A stretch of 46,464 nucleotides of DNA from Bordetella parapertussis (GCA_945864585.1 CAMBCF010000028.1:1-46464); one strand, 5' to 3'. Counted from the stretch's first letter, positions 1 through 10,643 are shown. Numbers and translations are program-made. The notes: a model not told the origin generated them from the letters alone.

Positions 1-222
1 GCCATTGGCGCCACCGCGAAAATCCAACACAAAAGCCTGCTTGGTGCTTTCGCTCATGCGCAACAGAATCGGGCGCGCGACCAATTCAAGCCCGCCGCCA
101 GGAGCGAACGGCATGATGACGCGTACCGCCTTCGCCGGATAGGCTTGCGCATTGACTGGCGTGCACACGAATGCCGGAAGTAAGCCCAATGCAAAACATG
201 ACAATCTGTTTCTATAGATCAT
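1..222 (-). CDS. Bug/TctC-family periplasmic substrate-binding protein, N-terminal part
   Basis: The first 74 codons of a gene that runs off the left edge of the window. The start ATG (220-222) follows an AGGAG ribosome binding site about nine bases upstream. Residues 1-25 form a signal peptide with a cleavage site after VNAQA. They are followed by YPAKAVRVIMPFAPGGG, the opening signature of Bug/TctC solute receptors, in which a PFAPGGG loop contacts a carboxylate ligand. Members bind organic acids in the periplasm and many work as orphans without a recognisable tripartite (TTT) transporter. The ligand cannot be told from this fragment. The family call is firm; the gene lies 857 bases downstream of tRNA-Pro and is probably transcribed on its own. 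Confidence 0.85.
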   Translation of the reverse strand, partial: MIYRNRLSCFALGLLPAFVCTPVNAQAYPAKAVRVIMPFAPGGGLELVARPILLRMSESTKQAFVLDFRGGANG

Positions 223-1035
223 TTTCGACGCTCCTGTTTTGTTTCGAAGAAAACACGTGGACAGGTCTTACATTCCAACATCAATAGCGCTCTGGTCTTC
301 TCAGGTCGGAGTCTTTTACTATTCCGAATAGCGTTTATCTGTCGCGCGACCGATCCGATATTGTTAGTGCAACATTCGTTGTGTAAATGTGTGCCTGATA
401 GTTTGGCGATTCTGAGCCGACGACTTGGAATCGCCGTTGCCGTCAGGTAATTTTATTCTACACCCGCAAGCGATTTCTTTAGGGCATTTGTTCCCGCCGA
501 TTCAAATTTGATCAGTTTCGGCAGCTTGTGCCGGTCTGCGATTGACCACCACCAATCGACAAACCCTGGTCAATGTGCGATCGGCACAGGTGGTCAGTTT
601 GGGGGCGGTGGGAACACTACTCTTTATAACTTAGAGGAAATATCTCAAACTGCGGTCACCTCCCTACCGGCACCAATAACATTTGTTGTTTCGCCGGATT
701 GTCGCATTGGCTTAAATCTGGAAGTAGACACCTGCCGCCATTGAAGCGTGGTGGCGCTGATAGCCCCAGCAATATGCAGTGGCAGACAAAAGAAGCAGCA
801 AAGGTCACTAAAAAATAAAAATTCTGCACGGGTTCTACCCGAGCCATTGCTGCCGGTCCAAGGCCCTATCCCCCCAGCGGGTCTGGGCGTTGCCAGAAGG
901 CCCGTGGCGAACTGACCGAAATATCAAGCGCTGAAGTGGCTGTCACCCGAGTGCCGAGGGAACATGTGCCGTGTCAATCCCGAACCGTGACATCGGAAAA
1001 ATGCTCCCCTGAGTGTGCCACCAACCTCCAGAGAC
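223..1035. other. Intergenic region without a supported gene
   Basis: About 810 bases between the TctC-like start and the tRNA-Pro terminator. Short open frames exist (for example 508-744 plus, 656-847 minus, 924-1118 minus) but none has a convincing ribosome binding site, recognisable family features or a sensible composition, and the last simply reads through the tRNA. The left part should hold the promoter of the TctC-like gene, but I see no clear -35/-10 pair. Degraded gene remnants are possible; I recognise none. Confidence 0.5.
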
Positions 1036-1062
1036 GAAAAAGCCGACTGGTGAGAGTCGGCT
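1036..1062 (-). terminator. Rho-independent terminator of tRNA-Pro
   Basis: On the minus strand an 8-bp perfect stem (1055-1062 pairing with 1041-1048, AGCCGACT/AGTCGGCT) with a 6-base loop is followed directly by a run of T (plus-strand A at 1037-1040). It lies 17 bases past the CCA end of tRNA-Pro. Confidence 0.9.
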
Positions 1063-1078
1063 AATCTGTTGATTTGAC

Positions 1079-1155
<77 letters not shown>

Positions 1156-1207
1156 ATCCTTTGATTATATCACCAAGGTTCAGCGCCACGGTTCGCGGCA
1201 GAGCTGC

Positions 1208-2643
1208 TTAGAACACCAACGCCATGCCCGCTGATACACGGTTGTCGCCGCGCTGGCGCGTGCCCCCGCCGCTGAGTATGTTGGCGACATCAAAGCGCAC
1301 GCTCAGGCTCTTGCCATAGTTCAGACGTAGACCCATGCCGACATCCGACACGGATTGGTTCGTGGTCTCGCCGGGCAACGGTTGATTACGCCACACTTGC
1401 CCGTATTCATAGAAGCCCACCATGCGCAAGCGAATTGCGCTAGGCAGACCTGCCAACGACGCGAGTTCCGGCGTATACAATTCAAACTGACTGACAGCAC
1501 CTTTGTCACTACTGATTTCGCGCACCAGAAATCCACGCAATGAATCCGGGCCACCGACTCCAAATTGCTCGCCTGCAACCAGCGCGTCACGCGTGTACTG
1601 ACCGGTGACCGCCGCGCGCGCCTGCCAGTCTTTCGCGAACGTCGTCTGGTAGCCGACACCCGCGCGGTAAATCACGTAGCGGTCTGTTGCGTTGGCGCGC
1701 GAACGTGCGAAATCCAGCGCTGTTCCATCGTTGCCACCGGGCACGTTCGCCGAAATGCCGAGATTGAAGTTAAGTTCCGACGAAGAATCGCGATACGTCC
1801 CGTTATAAGTCAGGCTTACAGGGCGTATGGTGATATCGGGCACCAATCCCACGCCGCCGGCGCCGAAGGTGACGTTATTGTGGAACGCGCGGTAATCAAT
1901 ACCCAGCGACAGTTTCTGGTCGATTCTGCCCAGCTTGGGAAGGTAGTAGTTCCACTTGGCGCCATAAATCGAGCCGCTGCCCGCCACATTAAACAAGCCC
2001 TGCACTACGCCGGAATTTACGTCCGAGTAGCCGGCGAAGAAATCAAACGAACTGTTCAGACGGTAGACCGGCGCGCGATAACCCAAACCATAGATGCTGA
2101 CCTTGTTGGGGTGCGACGGCGAGGTAATGTATTGCAACGACAGCGCATGGTCACGATTAAACAGGTTGGTATGCTGAAAGCCAATGCCGGAGCGCAAATA
2201 GCCGGTGTCGCCATTGCCGATGTTGTCGAGGGAAAACACAAAACGCCACGGACGCTCGTCATCCACCTTGATGTTGACGTCAATGGTTTCCGGGTTTTCA
2301 GACGAACGCAACAGTACCGTGGTTTTTTTGGTCGGATGCTCGGCGGTCATTTGCAAATTACGCGCGACATCGCGCGAATTCGGGACCTGCCCCTCCTATA
2401 GGGCAGGCAGGCTGGCCCTTATGTTTGCATTGGAGAAGTGCATGTTGCCATCCAGTACGACCTTGCCTACTTTGGGCTGAACAATGCGAAACTGAATACT
2501 GCCCGAGGTAATGTTTTGCTCGGGCAACGTCACCTGCACCGCACCATAGCCGAGGGCTCGATAGGCCTCTTCAATCGCGGCCTGCGCGTGTTGCACATCA
2601 GCCAGCGTACGCCGCAGGCCGACATATTCCCGCGCCAGTACTG
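1208..2643 (-). pseudogene. TpsB-type (ShlB/FhaC) outer-membrane transporter, broken
   Basis: Remnant of the pore partner of a two-partner secretion system, which exports the TpsA protein through the outer membrane. The first part (2643-2399) encodes a POTRA domain (TLADVQ, AYRALGYG, VGKVVLDGN). The second part (2395-1208) encodes the 16-strand barrel, including the LRGF motif of loop L6 (GPDSLRGFLVRE) and a C-terminal strand ending in phenylalanine (AGMALVF). An in-frame TAG at 2396-2398 separates them, in the context LPAL-stop-EGQVPNSRDVARNL, where the family would have Gln. The N-terminus is also missing: no signal peptide or plug helix, because the POTRA sequence begins directly at the end of the tpsA remnant. 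The barrel fragment from 2356 lacks a signal peptide and should not function. Confidence 0.8.
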
Positions 2644-4270
2644 ACGGTGATGTTGTTGCCGGCCTTGGCAATCAGCCCGGCGCCGTTCGTGCCGAGAGTA
2701 ATCAGGGCATTGACGGTGATATCGTTGCTCGCCTGCAGGTTAACCGTTGCGCCGACGGCATTGAGCGTTGCCGGAGTAATCGTCTGGGTGGTTCCAGCAT
2801 TCGCCGCGAACGTGCTTACGTCGCCTATGGCTGCTGTCCCGACCGCCGCCACAATAATATTCAGCGGGTCGAGAAAAAGAACGCCCAGATCACCATTTCG
2901 CGCTCCAAGTTGTACGAGCGTAGGGTTAAACGTCAGTGCGTTATGGCCCGAGACTTCGGCAAATCCGCCGTTGCCAGACACTGCGCCCCCCTGGATAGCG
3001 CGCCGCCGAAAGCCGTATGATCGTCGGACCATACGATGATCCTGCCGCCGTTGCCGTTGGTGATGGCATCGGCCTTGATGCTGGCATCCGTACCCACAAA
3101 AGTGCGGAAGGCATTTTGCACGTTGGGATTTTTGCCCTGGAAATCGCTGCCCACCAGCACGCTGCCGCCGCCGTGGTCGCCGCTGGCGTTTAGCGTGGCG
3201 TTGCCGGTTAGGCCTACGAGGTTGCCTAGCACGTTGATACTTCCACCCCTTCCCTCACCCCGGCCCTCCCCCGGCGGGGGAGGGAGAACACCCTTGGCTT
3301 CCACTGTGCCCGACACCAATGTGGTGTCGCCCGACTGTGTTTCGATCTTGCCGCCGCTGGGGCCGTTGGCAACGGTGGTGCTACCCGCTTCGAGCGTGGT
3401 GTTGCGGGTGGCCTTGAGCATGATCTGGCCGTTTTCGCCCACCACCACGGAATTGGCGTTGATCGTGCCGCCGTGGTTGATGAGGCCGGCGTAGATGCCG
3501 ATGCGTCCGCTGTCGGCAGCGATCTGGCCGAGATTGAGCGCTTGGTTGTGCGGAGCGACGATTTCCAATCTCAAATCCGGCGTGCCGGAGTTGACGAGTT
3601 CTACGCTTTTTCCCGCCGCCAGAATGACCTCGCCTTTGGGGCTGGTGATGATGCCGTTGTTGGTTACGGCATTGCCGATCAGGTAGACATTGCCACCGCT
3701 CGTGGTGGTGATGTCGCCGCTGTTAAAGAGCGCGTTGCCGAGGCCTTCGGTAAAACGCATGCGCCCAGCGAGAAAGTCTTCGTTACTCAGGTTAAGCGTG
3801 CTTGCAACGAGGCCGCCGACGTTGATCTGACTGCCCGCACCGAACACGATGCCGTTGGGGTTGATCAGGAACACGCGGCCATTCGACTGCAGCGCGCCGA
3901 GTATGGATGAGGGGGATTGTCCGACCACGCGATTGAGCGCCGCACTCGAGGCGGACTGCTGCACAAAGCGCGTGATTTCGTTGGCGCCGATGGAAAAACC
4001 GCCCCAGTTGATGATGGCGCCGGGGGTATTGGTGATGCTGAGCAGATTGCCGGTGGTGGTGAACTTCGCCGCGCCGTTGACCACCGTCGGGTTGGTCGGA
4101 TTGGCTTGCGCCGGATTGACAATCGCGGCACTGAAGCAGGCGGCTACCGCAACCGCAGCGGCATTGCGTCGAAGGGCGCGACTACTAGGCGCAGGTTGGA
4201 GATGATAAGGGCGCTGCTTGCTCTGAATCGCCGGATTGCGCCCACCGCGGAATTGTTCTTCGTTACGCAT
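2644..4270 (-). pseudogene. TpsA-type filamentous haemagglutinin-like exoprotein, broken
   Basis: Secreted adhesin-like exoprotein of a two-partner system. The start at 4270 has an AGGAG site seven bases upstream. A long signal peptide ends near residue 56 (NPAQA) and is followed by the TPS secretion domain (GGFSIGANEITRF, SNGRVFLINPNGI, GAGSQINVGGLVAST) and beta-helix sequence. The frame is lost at a run of six G (plus 2986-2991): one more G would join ALSRG to GAVSGNGGFAEVSG. After the shift the reading continues in the other frame to about 2645 (LDPLNIIVA, GNNITVS) and then runs straight into the POTRA sequence of tpsB. Family members commonly exceed 1000 residues and about 540 remain. A short palindrome inserted in frame encodes PPPPGEGRGEGRGG. 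Confidence 0.8.
3244..3296. repeat. REP-like G/C palindrome inside the tpsA frame
   Basis: The core is a perfect 9-bp inverted repeat, CCCTCCCCC (3264-3272) and GGGGGAGGG (3276-3284), with a 3-base loop, preceded by CCCTCACCCCGG. Such elements are common between genes in proteobacteria and give GEGRGEG-type peptides when they fall in a coding frame. Here the flanking TpsA sequence (VEAKG before, GSINVLG after) reads on in frame. Confidence 0.7.
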
Positions 4271-4387
4271 CAATTGCTCCTGACCGGCGCGCACCTCGGC
4301 TTGAAAAACTGTTGCCTTTGTACGACGCAAAAACACACTCTGCACCAAGCCGAACTTTACCAATTGGCAGCGCCATAATCCTGCGCA

Positions 4388-5140
4388 TTAAGCGCGCAAT
4401 GCCGTCATGCCCCGCTGCCGTCGCGTTTCCGACAACAAAATCCCCGCCGAAACCGACACATTCAAACTTTCCACGCTGCCCAGCATCGGGATGCGCACCA
4501 GCTCGTCGCAATTTTCACGTGTAAGTCGGCGCATACCCTCGCCTTCCGCGCCCAGCACCAGCGCGCGCGCGCCGCCGAGTTTGGCGGCATAAAGATCTAG
4601 TGTGGCGTGTTCGTCGGCGCCAGTGATCCAGATGTCGCGCGCTTTCAACTCACGCAGGGTGCGCGCAAGATTGGTGACGGGAATATACGGCACGGTTTCC
4701 GCCGCACCACTCGCCACTTTTGAAACCGTGGCGTTAAGCCCCACTGCACGGTCTTTGGGCGCAATCACGGCATGCACGCCCATCGCATCCGCCACCCGCA
4801 GGCACGCGCCGAGATTGTGCGGGTCAGTCACGCCATCGAGTATCAACAACAGCGCCGGCTCGGTGAGCGTTTCCAGAACATCGTCGATATGCGTGGCGAG
4901 TTTGACCGGCGCAACGCTGGCGGCAACGCCCTGATGGCGCGCATTGCCAGTCATGCCGTCGAGGCGTTTCGCATCAACGGTCATCACGCGCACGTTGCGG
5001 GATGCGGCGAGTTTGATGAGATCAGCGCATCTTCGATCACTACGTGCGGCATCGACGAAAATTTCACGCACAGCGTCGGGCGCGCTACGCAGGCGGCTGG
5101 TTACCGCGTGGAAGCCGTGAATGATGCGGGAATCGGTCAT
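4388..5140 (-). CDS. rlmB: 23S rRNA (guanosine(2251)-2'-O)-methyltransferase RlmB
   Basis: SPOUT-family enzyme that methylates the ribose of G2251 in the peptidyl-transferase P-loop of 23S rRNA using SAM. The 250 residues match the usual length. The N-terminal substrate-binding domain starts with [13 protein letters not shown]. The knotted catalytic domain carries motif 1 ([15 protein letters not shown], about residues 100-114), motif 2 ([12 protein letters not shown], about 197) and motif 3 ([15 protein letters not shown], about 220). It lies 53 bases downstream of rnr, the usual neighbour. No Shine-Dalgarno is visible before the ATG at 5140; the start rests on alignment with the family. Confidence 0.95.
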   Translation of the reverse strand: MTDSRIIHGFHAVTSRLRSAPDAVREIFVDAARSDRRCADLIKLAASRNVRVMTVDAKRLDGMTGNARHQGVAASVAPVKLATHIDDVLETLTEPALLLILDGVTDPHNLGACLRVADAMGVHAVIAPKDRAVGLNATVSKVASGAAETVPYIPVTNLARTLRELKARDIWITGADEHATLDLYAAKLGGARALVLGAEGEGMRRLTRENCDELVRIPMLGSVESLNVSVSAGILLSETRRQRGMTALRA

Positions 5141-5157
5141 GGCTGCATTTGATGACG

Positions 5158-5187
5158 ATATTGTTTTAAAACAGATATTTACGTCAA
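5158..5187 (-). promoter_or_regulatory. Possible sigma70 promoter upstream of rlmB
   Basis: On the minus strand TTGACG (5187-5182), an 18-base A/T-rich spacer and CAATAT (5163-5158) lie in the rnr-rlmB gap. The -35 is good and the -10 weak. The gene may instead be transcribed from the rnr side. Confidence 0.35.
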
Positions 5188-5193
5188 CTTACC

Positions 5194-7557
5194 CTATCGC
5201 CCCGTAGCCACCTCATCCAGCACAAAATCTATCCTTGCCGAATCCAGATTCGCGCGTGCCACTTTCACCCGCACGCGATCCCCCAACCGAAAACGCCTCT
5301 TGGTGCGCTCGCCCAGCATCTGATGTTTGGCGGCATCAAAGTGAAAATAATCCTTGCCCAAATCGGACACGTGTACCAAGCCTTCGGCGTATATGTCGTC
5401 GAGCGCGACAAAGATGCCAAATCCAGTAACGCCGCTGACACTACCGTTGTAACTTTCGCCGACTTTGTCCTGCATGTAGTAACACTTCAGCCAGTTAGTG
5501 ACATCGCGCGTCGCTTCGTCGGCGCGGCGCTCGGTCATGGAGCATTGTTCGCCGAGGGCGATCCAGTCGCCCGGCTCGTAGCGCGTTTTCGCCAGCACGG
5601 CTTTGATCGCGCGATGCACCAGCAAATCAGGATAACGCCTGATCGGTGAGGTGAAGTGCGTATACGATTCATACGCCAGGCCAAAATGACCGGCGTTTTT
5701 CGGGCTGTACACCGCCTGCTTCAACGAGCGCAGCATCACGGTTTGCAGGAGTTGCGCATCCGGCCTGTCGCGCACTTTGGCGAGCAGCGCGGCGTAATCC
5801 TTGGCGTGCGGTTTATCGCCGCCGCTGAGATCAAAACCAAAGCCGCTGAGAAATTCGCGCAGCGCGACGAGCTTTTCCTTGGTGGGCCCCTCGTGGACAC
5901 GGAACAGCATCGCCTGCCCGTTTTCCGCCAGAAAATCCGAGGCGCACACGTTGGCCGCCAGCATGCATTCTTCGATCACGCGGTGTGCGTCGTTGCGCTT
6001 AACCGGCACGATGCGTTCAATCTTGCGCTGATCGTTGAAAATAATTTCGGTTTCAGTGGTCTCAAAATCAATGGCGCCGCGCCTGGTGCGCGCTTTCACC
6101 AGTTTGCCGAATAAGGTGTGGAGGTTTTGCAATTGCGGCAGCAGCTTCTGCTGCTCGTGTGTGCCGGCGCTTTTATCCACCAGCATCGCGGCGACCAGGG
6201 TGTAGGTCAGCCGCGCCTGTGAACGCATCACTGCCTGATGAAACGAGTAACCGGTGACATCGCCGTGCGCATTGATGGTCATATCGCAGGCCATGCACAG
6301 GCGGTCCACGTGGGGGTTTATCGAGCACAAACCGTTGGACAAATGCTCCGGCAGCATGGGAATAACCTGGCGCGGAAAATACACCGAGTTGCCGCGCTGC
6401 CGTGCCTCGATATCCAGCGCATCATTGGGTTTGACGTAGAAACTGACATCGGCAATTGCCACGATCAGCCGGAAGCCGCCGCGCCCTTTGCCTGCTAACG
6501 GCTCGCAGTAAACAGCGTCGTCAAAATCACGCGCGGTTTCGCCATCGATAGTCACCAGCGGCAAGCCGCGCAGATCGAGCCGCCCTTTGCAATCGCGCGC
6601 GCTCACTTCCGGCGCATACCTGGCCGCGAGTTTTTCCACCTCCAGCGGAAACTCATGCGACAGCGAATGCTTGCGCAGCGCAATTGCGATCTCCATGCCG
6701 GGGTCGCCGTAAGCGCCCAGCACTTCCACCACGCGCGCCACCGGCTGGCTGTGCCGCGCTGGCTGCTCAATCAAATCAACGGTGACCACCTGCCCCGCTT
6801 TGGCATTGCCGGTTTGACCCGGCGGCACCATGAATTCCTGACTGATGCGTTTGTCTTCGGCCACCACGAAATACACGCCGTGACGATTTTGCAGCCGGCC
6901 GACATGACGCGTTTTCGCGCGCTCCAGAATTTCCGCAATCTTGCCTTCAGGCCGCCCGCGCCGATCCATGCCTGAAATGCGCGCCATCACGCGGTCGCCA
7001 TGCAGCACTTTGCGCATTTCATCGGGACCGAGAAACAGGTCGGGCCCTTTGTCGTCGCGCGCGAGAAAACCGAAACCGTCGGGATGCCCCTGCACACGGC
7101 CCGCCACCAGATCGAGTTTTTCCACGATGCAAATCGCATCGCGCCGATTGCGCATGATCTGGCCTTCGCGCTGCATCGCGTCCAGCCTCCGCGTGAACGG
7201 CTTCGCTTCCTCATCGCGTATGCCGAGCAGCCCGCGCAACTCCTGCTCTGCCACCGGCACGCCTTGCTCTTTGAGGATAGCGAGGATGAATTCGCGGCTG
7301 GGCAGCGGGTTTTCGTAACGCAATACTTCACGCTCGTAAAACGGATCGCGCTGGTTGCGGCCGCTGAGCGCCGGCTGCTCGAAAGGCTGCGCGATGGCGT
7401 CGGCGCGATTACGCGGCGGGCGCGGCGCGCGCGGTTCGCGGGGAACGCGGCCCGCAGGCGATTTCTTGCCGGCTTTGGCGGGCGCTTTGGCTTTGCCCGC
7501 ATGCGCATCGCGTGCGGGGTTGGTGCTGGATAGTATTTTTGTTTTACGTGTTTTCAT
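5194..7557 (-). CDS. rnr: Ribonuclease R
   Basis: Processive 3'-5' exoribonuclease of the RNB family that degrades structured RNA and takes part in rRNA and mRNA quality control. The 787 residues are typical. Order: a Lys/Arg/Pro-rich leader (1-70), a winged-helix domain (about 80-150), cold-shock domains, the RNB domain with the metal-binding acidic cluster DGETARDFDDAVY (about 340), and a C-terminal S1 domain (YNGSVSGVTGFGIFVAL, about 705). ARRGAIDFET and HFTSPIRRYPDLLVHR are further family signatures. The start ATG at 7557 has no clear ribosome binding site. The gene diverges from tRNA-Leu and its start touches that promoter. Confidence 0.96.
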   Translation of the reverse strand: MKTRKTKILSSTNPARDAHAGKAKAPAKAGKKSPAGRVPREPRAPRPPRNRADAIAQPFEQPALSGRNQRDPFYEREVLRYENPLPSREFILAILKEQGVPVAEQELRGLLGIRDEEAKPFTRRLDAMQREGQIMRNRRDAICIVEKLDLVAGRVQGHPDGFGFLARDDKGPDLFLGPDEMRKVLHGDRVMARISGMDRRGRPEGKIAEILERAKTRHVGRLQNRHGVYFVVAEDKRISQEFMVPPGQTGNAKAGQVVTVDLIEQPARHSQPVARVVEVLGAYGDPGMEIAIALRKHSLSHEFPLEVEKLAARYAPEVSARDCKGRLDLRGLPLVTIDGETARDFDDAVYCEPLAGKGRGGFRLIVAIADVSFYVKPNDALDIEARQRGNSVYFPRQVIPMLPEHLSNGLCSINPHVDRLCMACDMTINAHGDVTGYSFHQAVMRSQARLTYTLVAAMLVDKSAGTHEQQKLLPQLQNLHTLFGKLVKARTRRGAIDFETTETEIIFNDQRKIERIVPVKRNDAHRVIEECMLAANVCASDFLAENGQAMLFRVHEGPTKEKLVALREFLSGFGFDLSGGDKPHAKDYAALLAKVRDRPDAQLLQTVMLRSLKQAVYSPKNAGHFGLAYESYTHFTSPIRRYPDLLVHRAIKAVLAKTRYEPGDWIALGEQCSMTERRADEATRDVTNWLKCYYMQDKVGESYNGSVSGVTGFGIFVALDDIYAEGLVHVSDLGKDYFHFDAAKHQMLGERTKRRFRLGDRVRVKVARANLDSARIDFVLDEVATGR

Positions 7558-7586
7558 TTGATCAATTCAGGGCATTCGGATAAAAT
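7558..7586 (+). promoter_or_regulatory. Sigma70-type promoter of tRNA-Leu
   Basis: TTGATC (7558-7563), a 17-base spacer and TAAAAT (7581-7586) lie 19 bases before the tRNA 5' end, so transcription would start a few bases upstream of the mature end. The -35 abuts the rnr start codon on the other strand. Confidence 0.65.
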
Positions 7587-7605
7587 CGCCGCCTGCTTAC
7601 AATAG

Positions 7606-7690
7606 GCCCAGGTGGCGGAATTGGTAGACGCACCAGCTTCAGGTGCTGGCGGGTAATACCGTGGGGGTTCGAGTCCCTTCCTGGGCACCA
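7606..7690 (+). tRNA. tRNA-Leu (anticodon CAG)
   Basis: An 85-nt class II tRNA with a long variable arm and encoded CCA (7688-7690). The acceptor stem GCCCAGG pairs with CCTGGGC, the anticodon stem CCAGC/GCTGG encloses TTCAGGT giving anticodon CAG, and the T-arm contains GTTCGAGTC. It reads CUG, the main leucine codon in a G+C-rich genome. It has its own promoter and terminator. Confidence 0.97.
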
Positions 7691-7710
7691 GTAGAGTTTT
7701 GATGGTGATG

Positions 7711-7741
7711 AATGCGGAACGATGGATTGTTCCGCATTTTT
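7711..7741 (+). terminator. Rho-independent terminator of tRNA-Leu
   Basis: Perfect 10-bp stem AATGCGGAAC (7711-7720) / GTTCCGCATT (7729-7738) with an 8-base loop and a run of five T (7737-7741), 20 bases past the tRNA CCA end. Confidence 0.9.
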
Positions 7742-7782
7742 CATTTGGGTGGTCGTTGTGCGATTTGCAGCAGAGTCAAAAA

Positions 7783-7921
7783 CCTTCCCTCACCCTCGGT
7801 CCTCTGCTCCGCTTCAAGTGTGCCCTTGTCCCGGTGGGAGAGGGAAGAAAAAAGCCTTTCTCCCCTCGGGACAAGGGAACACTTGCAGCGGAGCAGAAGG
7901 GTTGGGATGAGGGAAGGTTTT
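7783..7921. repeat. Large imperfect palindrome between tRNA-Leu and purA
   Basis: Two arms of about 65 bases face each other. The left begins CCTTCCCTCACCC near 7783 and the right ends GATGAGGGAAGG near 7919. The complement of the right arm matches the left through TCTGCTCCGCT, CAAGTGT and CCCTTGTCCCG, with small gaps. The RNA would fold into one long hairpin from either strand. It may be a non-autonomous mobile element or large REP-type unit. It could stop transcription from purA as well as from tRNA-Leu. Confidence 0.8.
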
Positions 7922-7939
7922 AGAAATTCCGCAGAATAT

Positions 7940-9256
<1,317 letters not shown>

Positions 9257-9282
9257 TTAAAATATCATTTAAAAACAGATAC

Positions 9283-10443
9283 TTATGATATTATTTTAAT
9301 TACTGTCCACGATCCTGCGTCAGACATTAACCTGCGGTCGCATCCGAGTTCAGCGCGCGTGCTTGCATGTCCCGGCAAATCAACGATGACGATTGCTCCG
9401 CGCGCGCGCAGCGCGGCGATGCGCTTTTGGAGCGCTGCGTCCCTGGGTTTGTACGGCGCCAGCACGCCGGGCTTTGCGCCGCCATCGGGACGCGCCGAAG
9501 CCAGTTCGCGCAAATCCATACTAAAGCCGGTGGCGGCACGCGCACGTCCAAAGGCCTTGCCCACTTCGTCGTAGCGGCCACCGCGCGCGAGTGCGTTGCT
9601 CCAGCCTTGCGCGTACGCCGCGAACACCACACCGCTGTGATAATGATAACCGCGCAGTTCCGCCAGATCGAAACGTATCTGCGCCGCATCACTCAGCGCG
9701 TCCGACAAACGCCGCAAATCACGCAGCGCATCGCGAATTTCAGGGTAATCCGGCAGCCGCTTGTTCGCGGCGGCGAGCACTTCGCGTCCGCCATACAAAT
9801 CCGGCAGCGCCGCCAGCGCCTCACGTGTGGTGCGAGGGAGCTTGCGGGTCAGCGCGCGCAACGCCGGCACGTCCTTTAACTGCATGGCGCGAAACAACTC
9901 CGATTCCTGTGCGGCGGCGATCTTCGCGCGCCGCACCAGTGCACGGAATATCGCCACATGGCCCAAATCGAGATGCGCTTGCCCGATGCCCGAAGCCGCC
10001 AGCGCCTGCAACAGCAGGCGCTCGACCTCAATGTCGCTTTCGACGCCGCGATGGCCGTAAATCTCGGCGCCGATTTGCAACGGCTCGCGCGTGCGATTCA
10101 TGTCCGACGGCAAGGTATGCAACACGCTGCCCGCGTAACACAGTCGTGTGACGCCCTTGCGATTCAACAAGTGCGCATCGATGCGCGCGACTTGCGGTGT
10201 AATGTCGGCGCGCACGCCGAGCATGCGCCCGGATAATTGGTCGACCAGCTTGAAGGTGCGCAAATCCAGATCGTGCCCGGTGCCGGTGAGTAAAGAATCC
10301 ACGTATTCGAGCAGCGGCGGCATTACCAGTTGATAGCCATGCACCGCGAACAAATCCAGCATCGCCCGGCGCAGGCGCTCAATGCGCGCAGCCTCGGCGG
10401 GCAGGATATCTTCGACGTATTCGGGCAATAGCCAGGTGCGCAT
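9283..10443 (-). CDS. hisZ: ATP phosphoribosyltransferase regulatory subunit HisZ
   Basis: A class II aminoacyl-tRNA-synthetase-like protein without charging activity that forms a complex with short-form HisG, conferring activity and histidine feedback on the first step of histidine synthesis. It begins [18 protein letters not shown]. The ATG at 10443 shares bases with the stop of the preceding gene (TAATG); a GTG twelve bases upstream is less likely. Paralogue hallmarks are [11 protein letters not shown] (about 45), [25 protein letters not shown] (about 72-96) and a degenerate motif 3. It has no anticodon-binding domain, unlike HisS at 17672-18955. Its partner HisG is not in the window, which is normal. 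Confidence 0.93.
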   Translation of the reverse strand: MRTWLLPEYVEDILPAEAARIERLRRAMLDLFAVHGYQLVMPPLLEYVDSLLTGTGHDLDLRTFKLVDQLSGRMLGVRADITPQVARIDAHLLNRKGVTRLCYAGSVLHTLPSDMNRTREPLQIGAEIYGHRGVESDIEVERLLLQALAASGIGQAHLDLGHVAIFRALVRRAKIAAAQESELFRAMQLKDVPALRALTRKLPRTTREALAALPDLYGGREVLAAANKRLPDYPEIRDALRDLRRLSDALSDAAQIRFDLAELRGYHYHSGVVFAAYAQGWSNALARGGRYDEVGKAFGRARAATGFSMDLRELASARPDGGAKPGVLAPYKPRDAALQKRIAALRARGAIVIVDLPGHASTRAELGCDRRLMSDAGSWTVIKIIS

Positions 10444-10643
10444 TACGGCGGCCACTTTTTGGCAACCAATAGCATGATTAATCCGATCAGCATCGATGTC
10501 AGACCGATGAAGCGGATTTGTCCATCACTCAACTCGGTGAGACGGCGAAACGTTTCGCGCCACAGTCCCGGCGCCAGAAACGGCAGGATGCCCTCAAATA
10601 CCAGCATCAGGGCAACCGCGGTAAGCAGCAGTTGTTGGCTCAT
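10443..10643 (-). CDS. DUF2065 (YjeT-like) small membrane protein
   Basis: A 66-residue inner-membrane protein with two predicted membrane segments, residues 5-25 ([20 protein letters not shown]) and 44-61 ([18 protein letters not shown]). The conserved [10 protein letters not shown] and RETFRRL identify the DUF2065/YjeT family, regularly found between hflC and hisZ or purA. Its function is unknown; position suggests a link to the HflKC membrane complex, an inference only. The stop overlaps the hisZ start. Confidence 0.88.
   Translation of the reverse strand: MSQQLLLTAVALMLVFEGILPFLAPGLWRETFRRLTELSDGQIRFIGLTSMLIGLIMLLVAKKWPP

Noticed and set aside
508-744. A 78-codon plus-strand frame in the left intergenic region
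   Set aside because: No ribosome binding site, no recognisable family, and composition does not resemble the genome's genes. I could not rule out a remnant.
1565-2401. A 278-codon plus-strand open frame opposite tpsB
   Set aside because: Arg/Val-rich shadow of the barrel gene in a G+C-rich region; no ribosome binding site or domain.
9283-10443. Second histidyl-tRNA synthetase
   Set aside because: It lacks the anticodon-binding domain and intact motif 2/3 of HisS, and lies at the usual hisZ position before purA.
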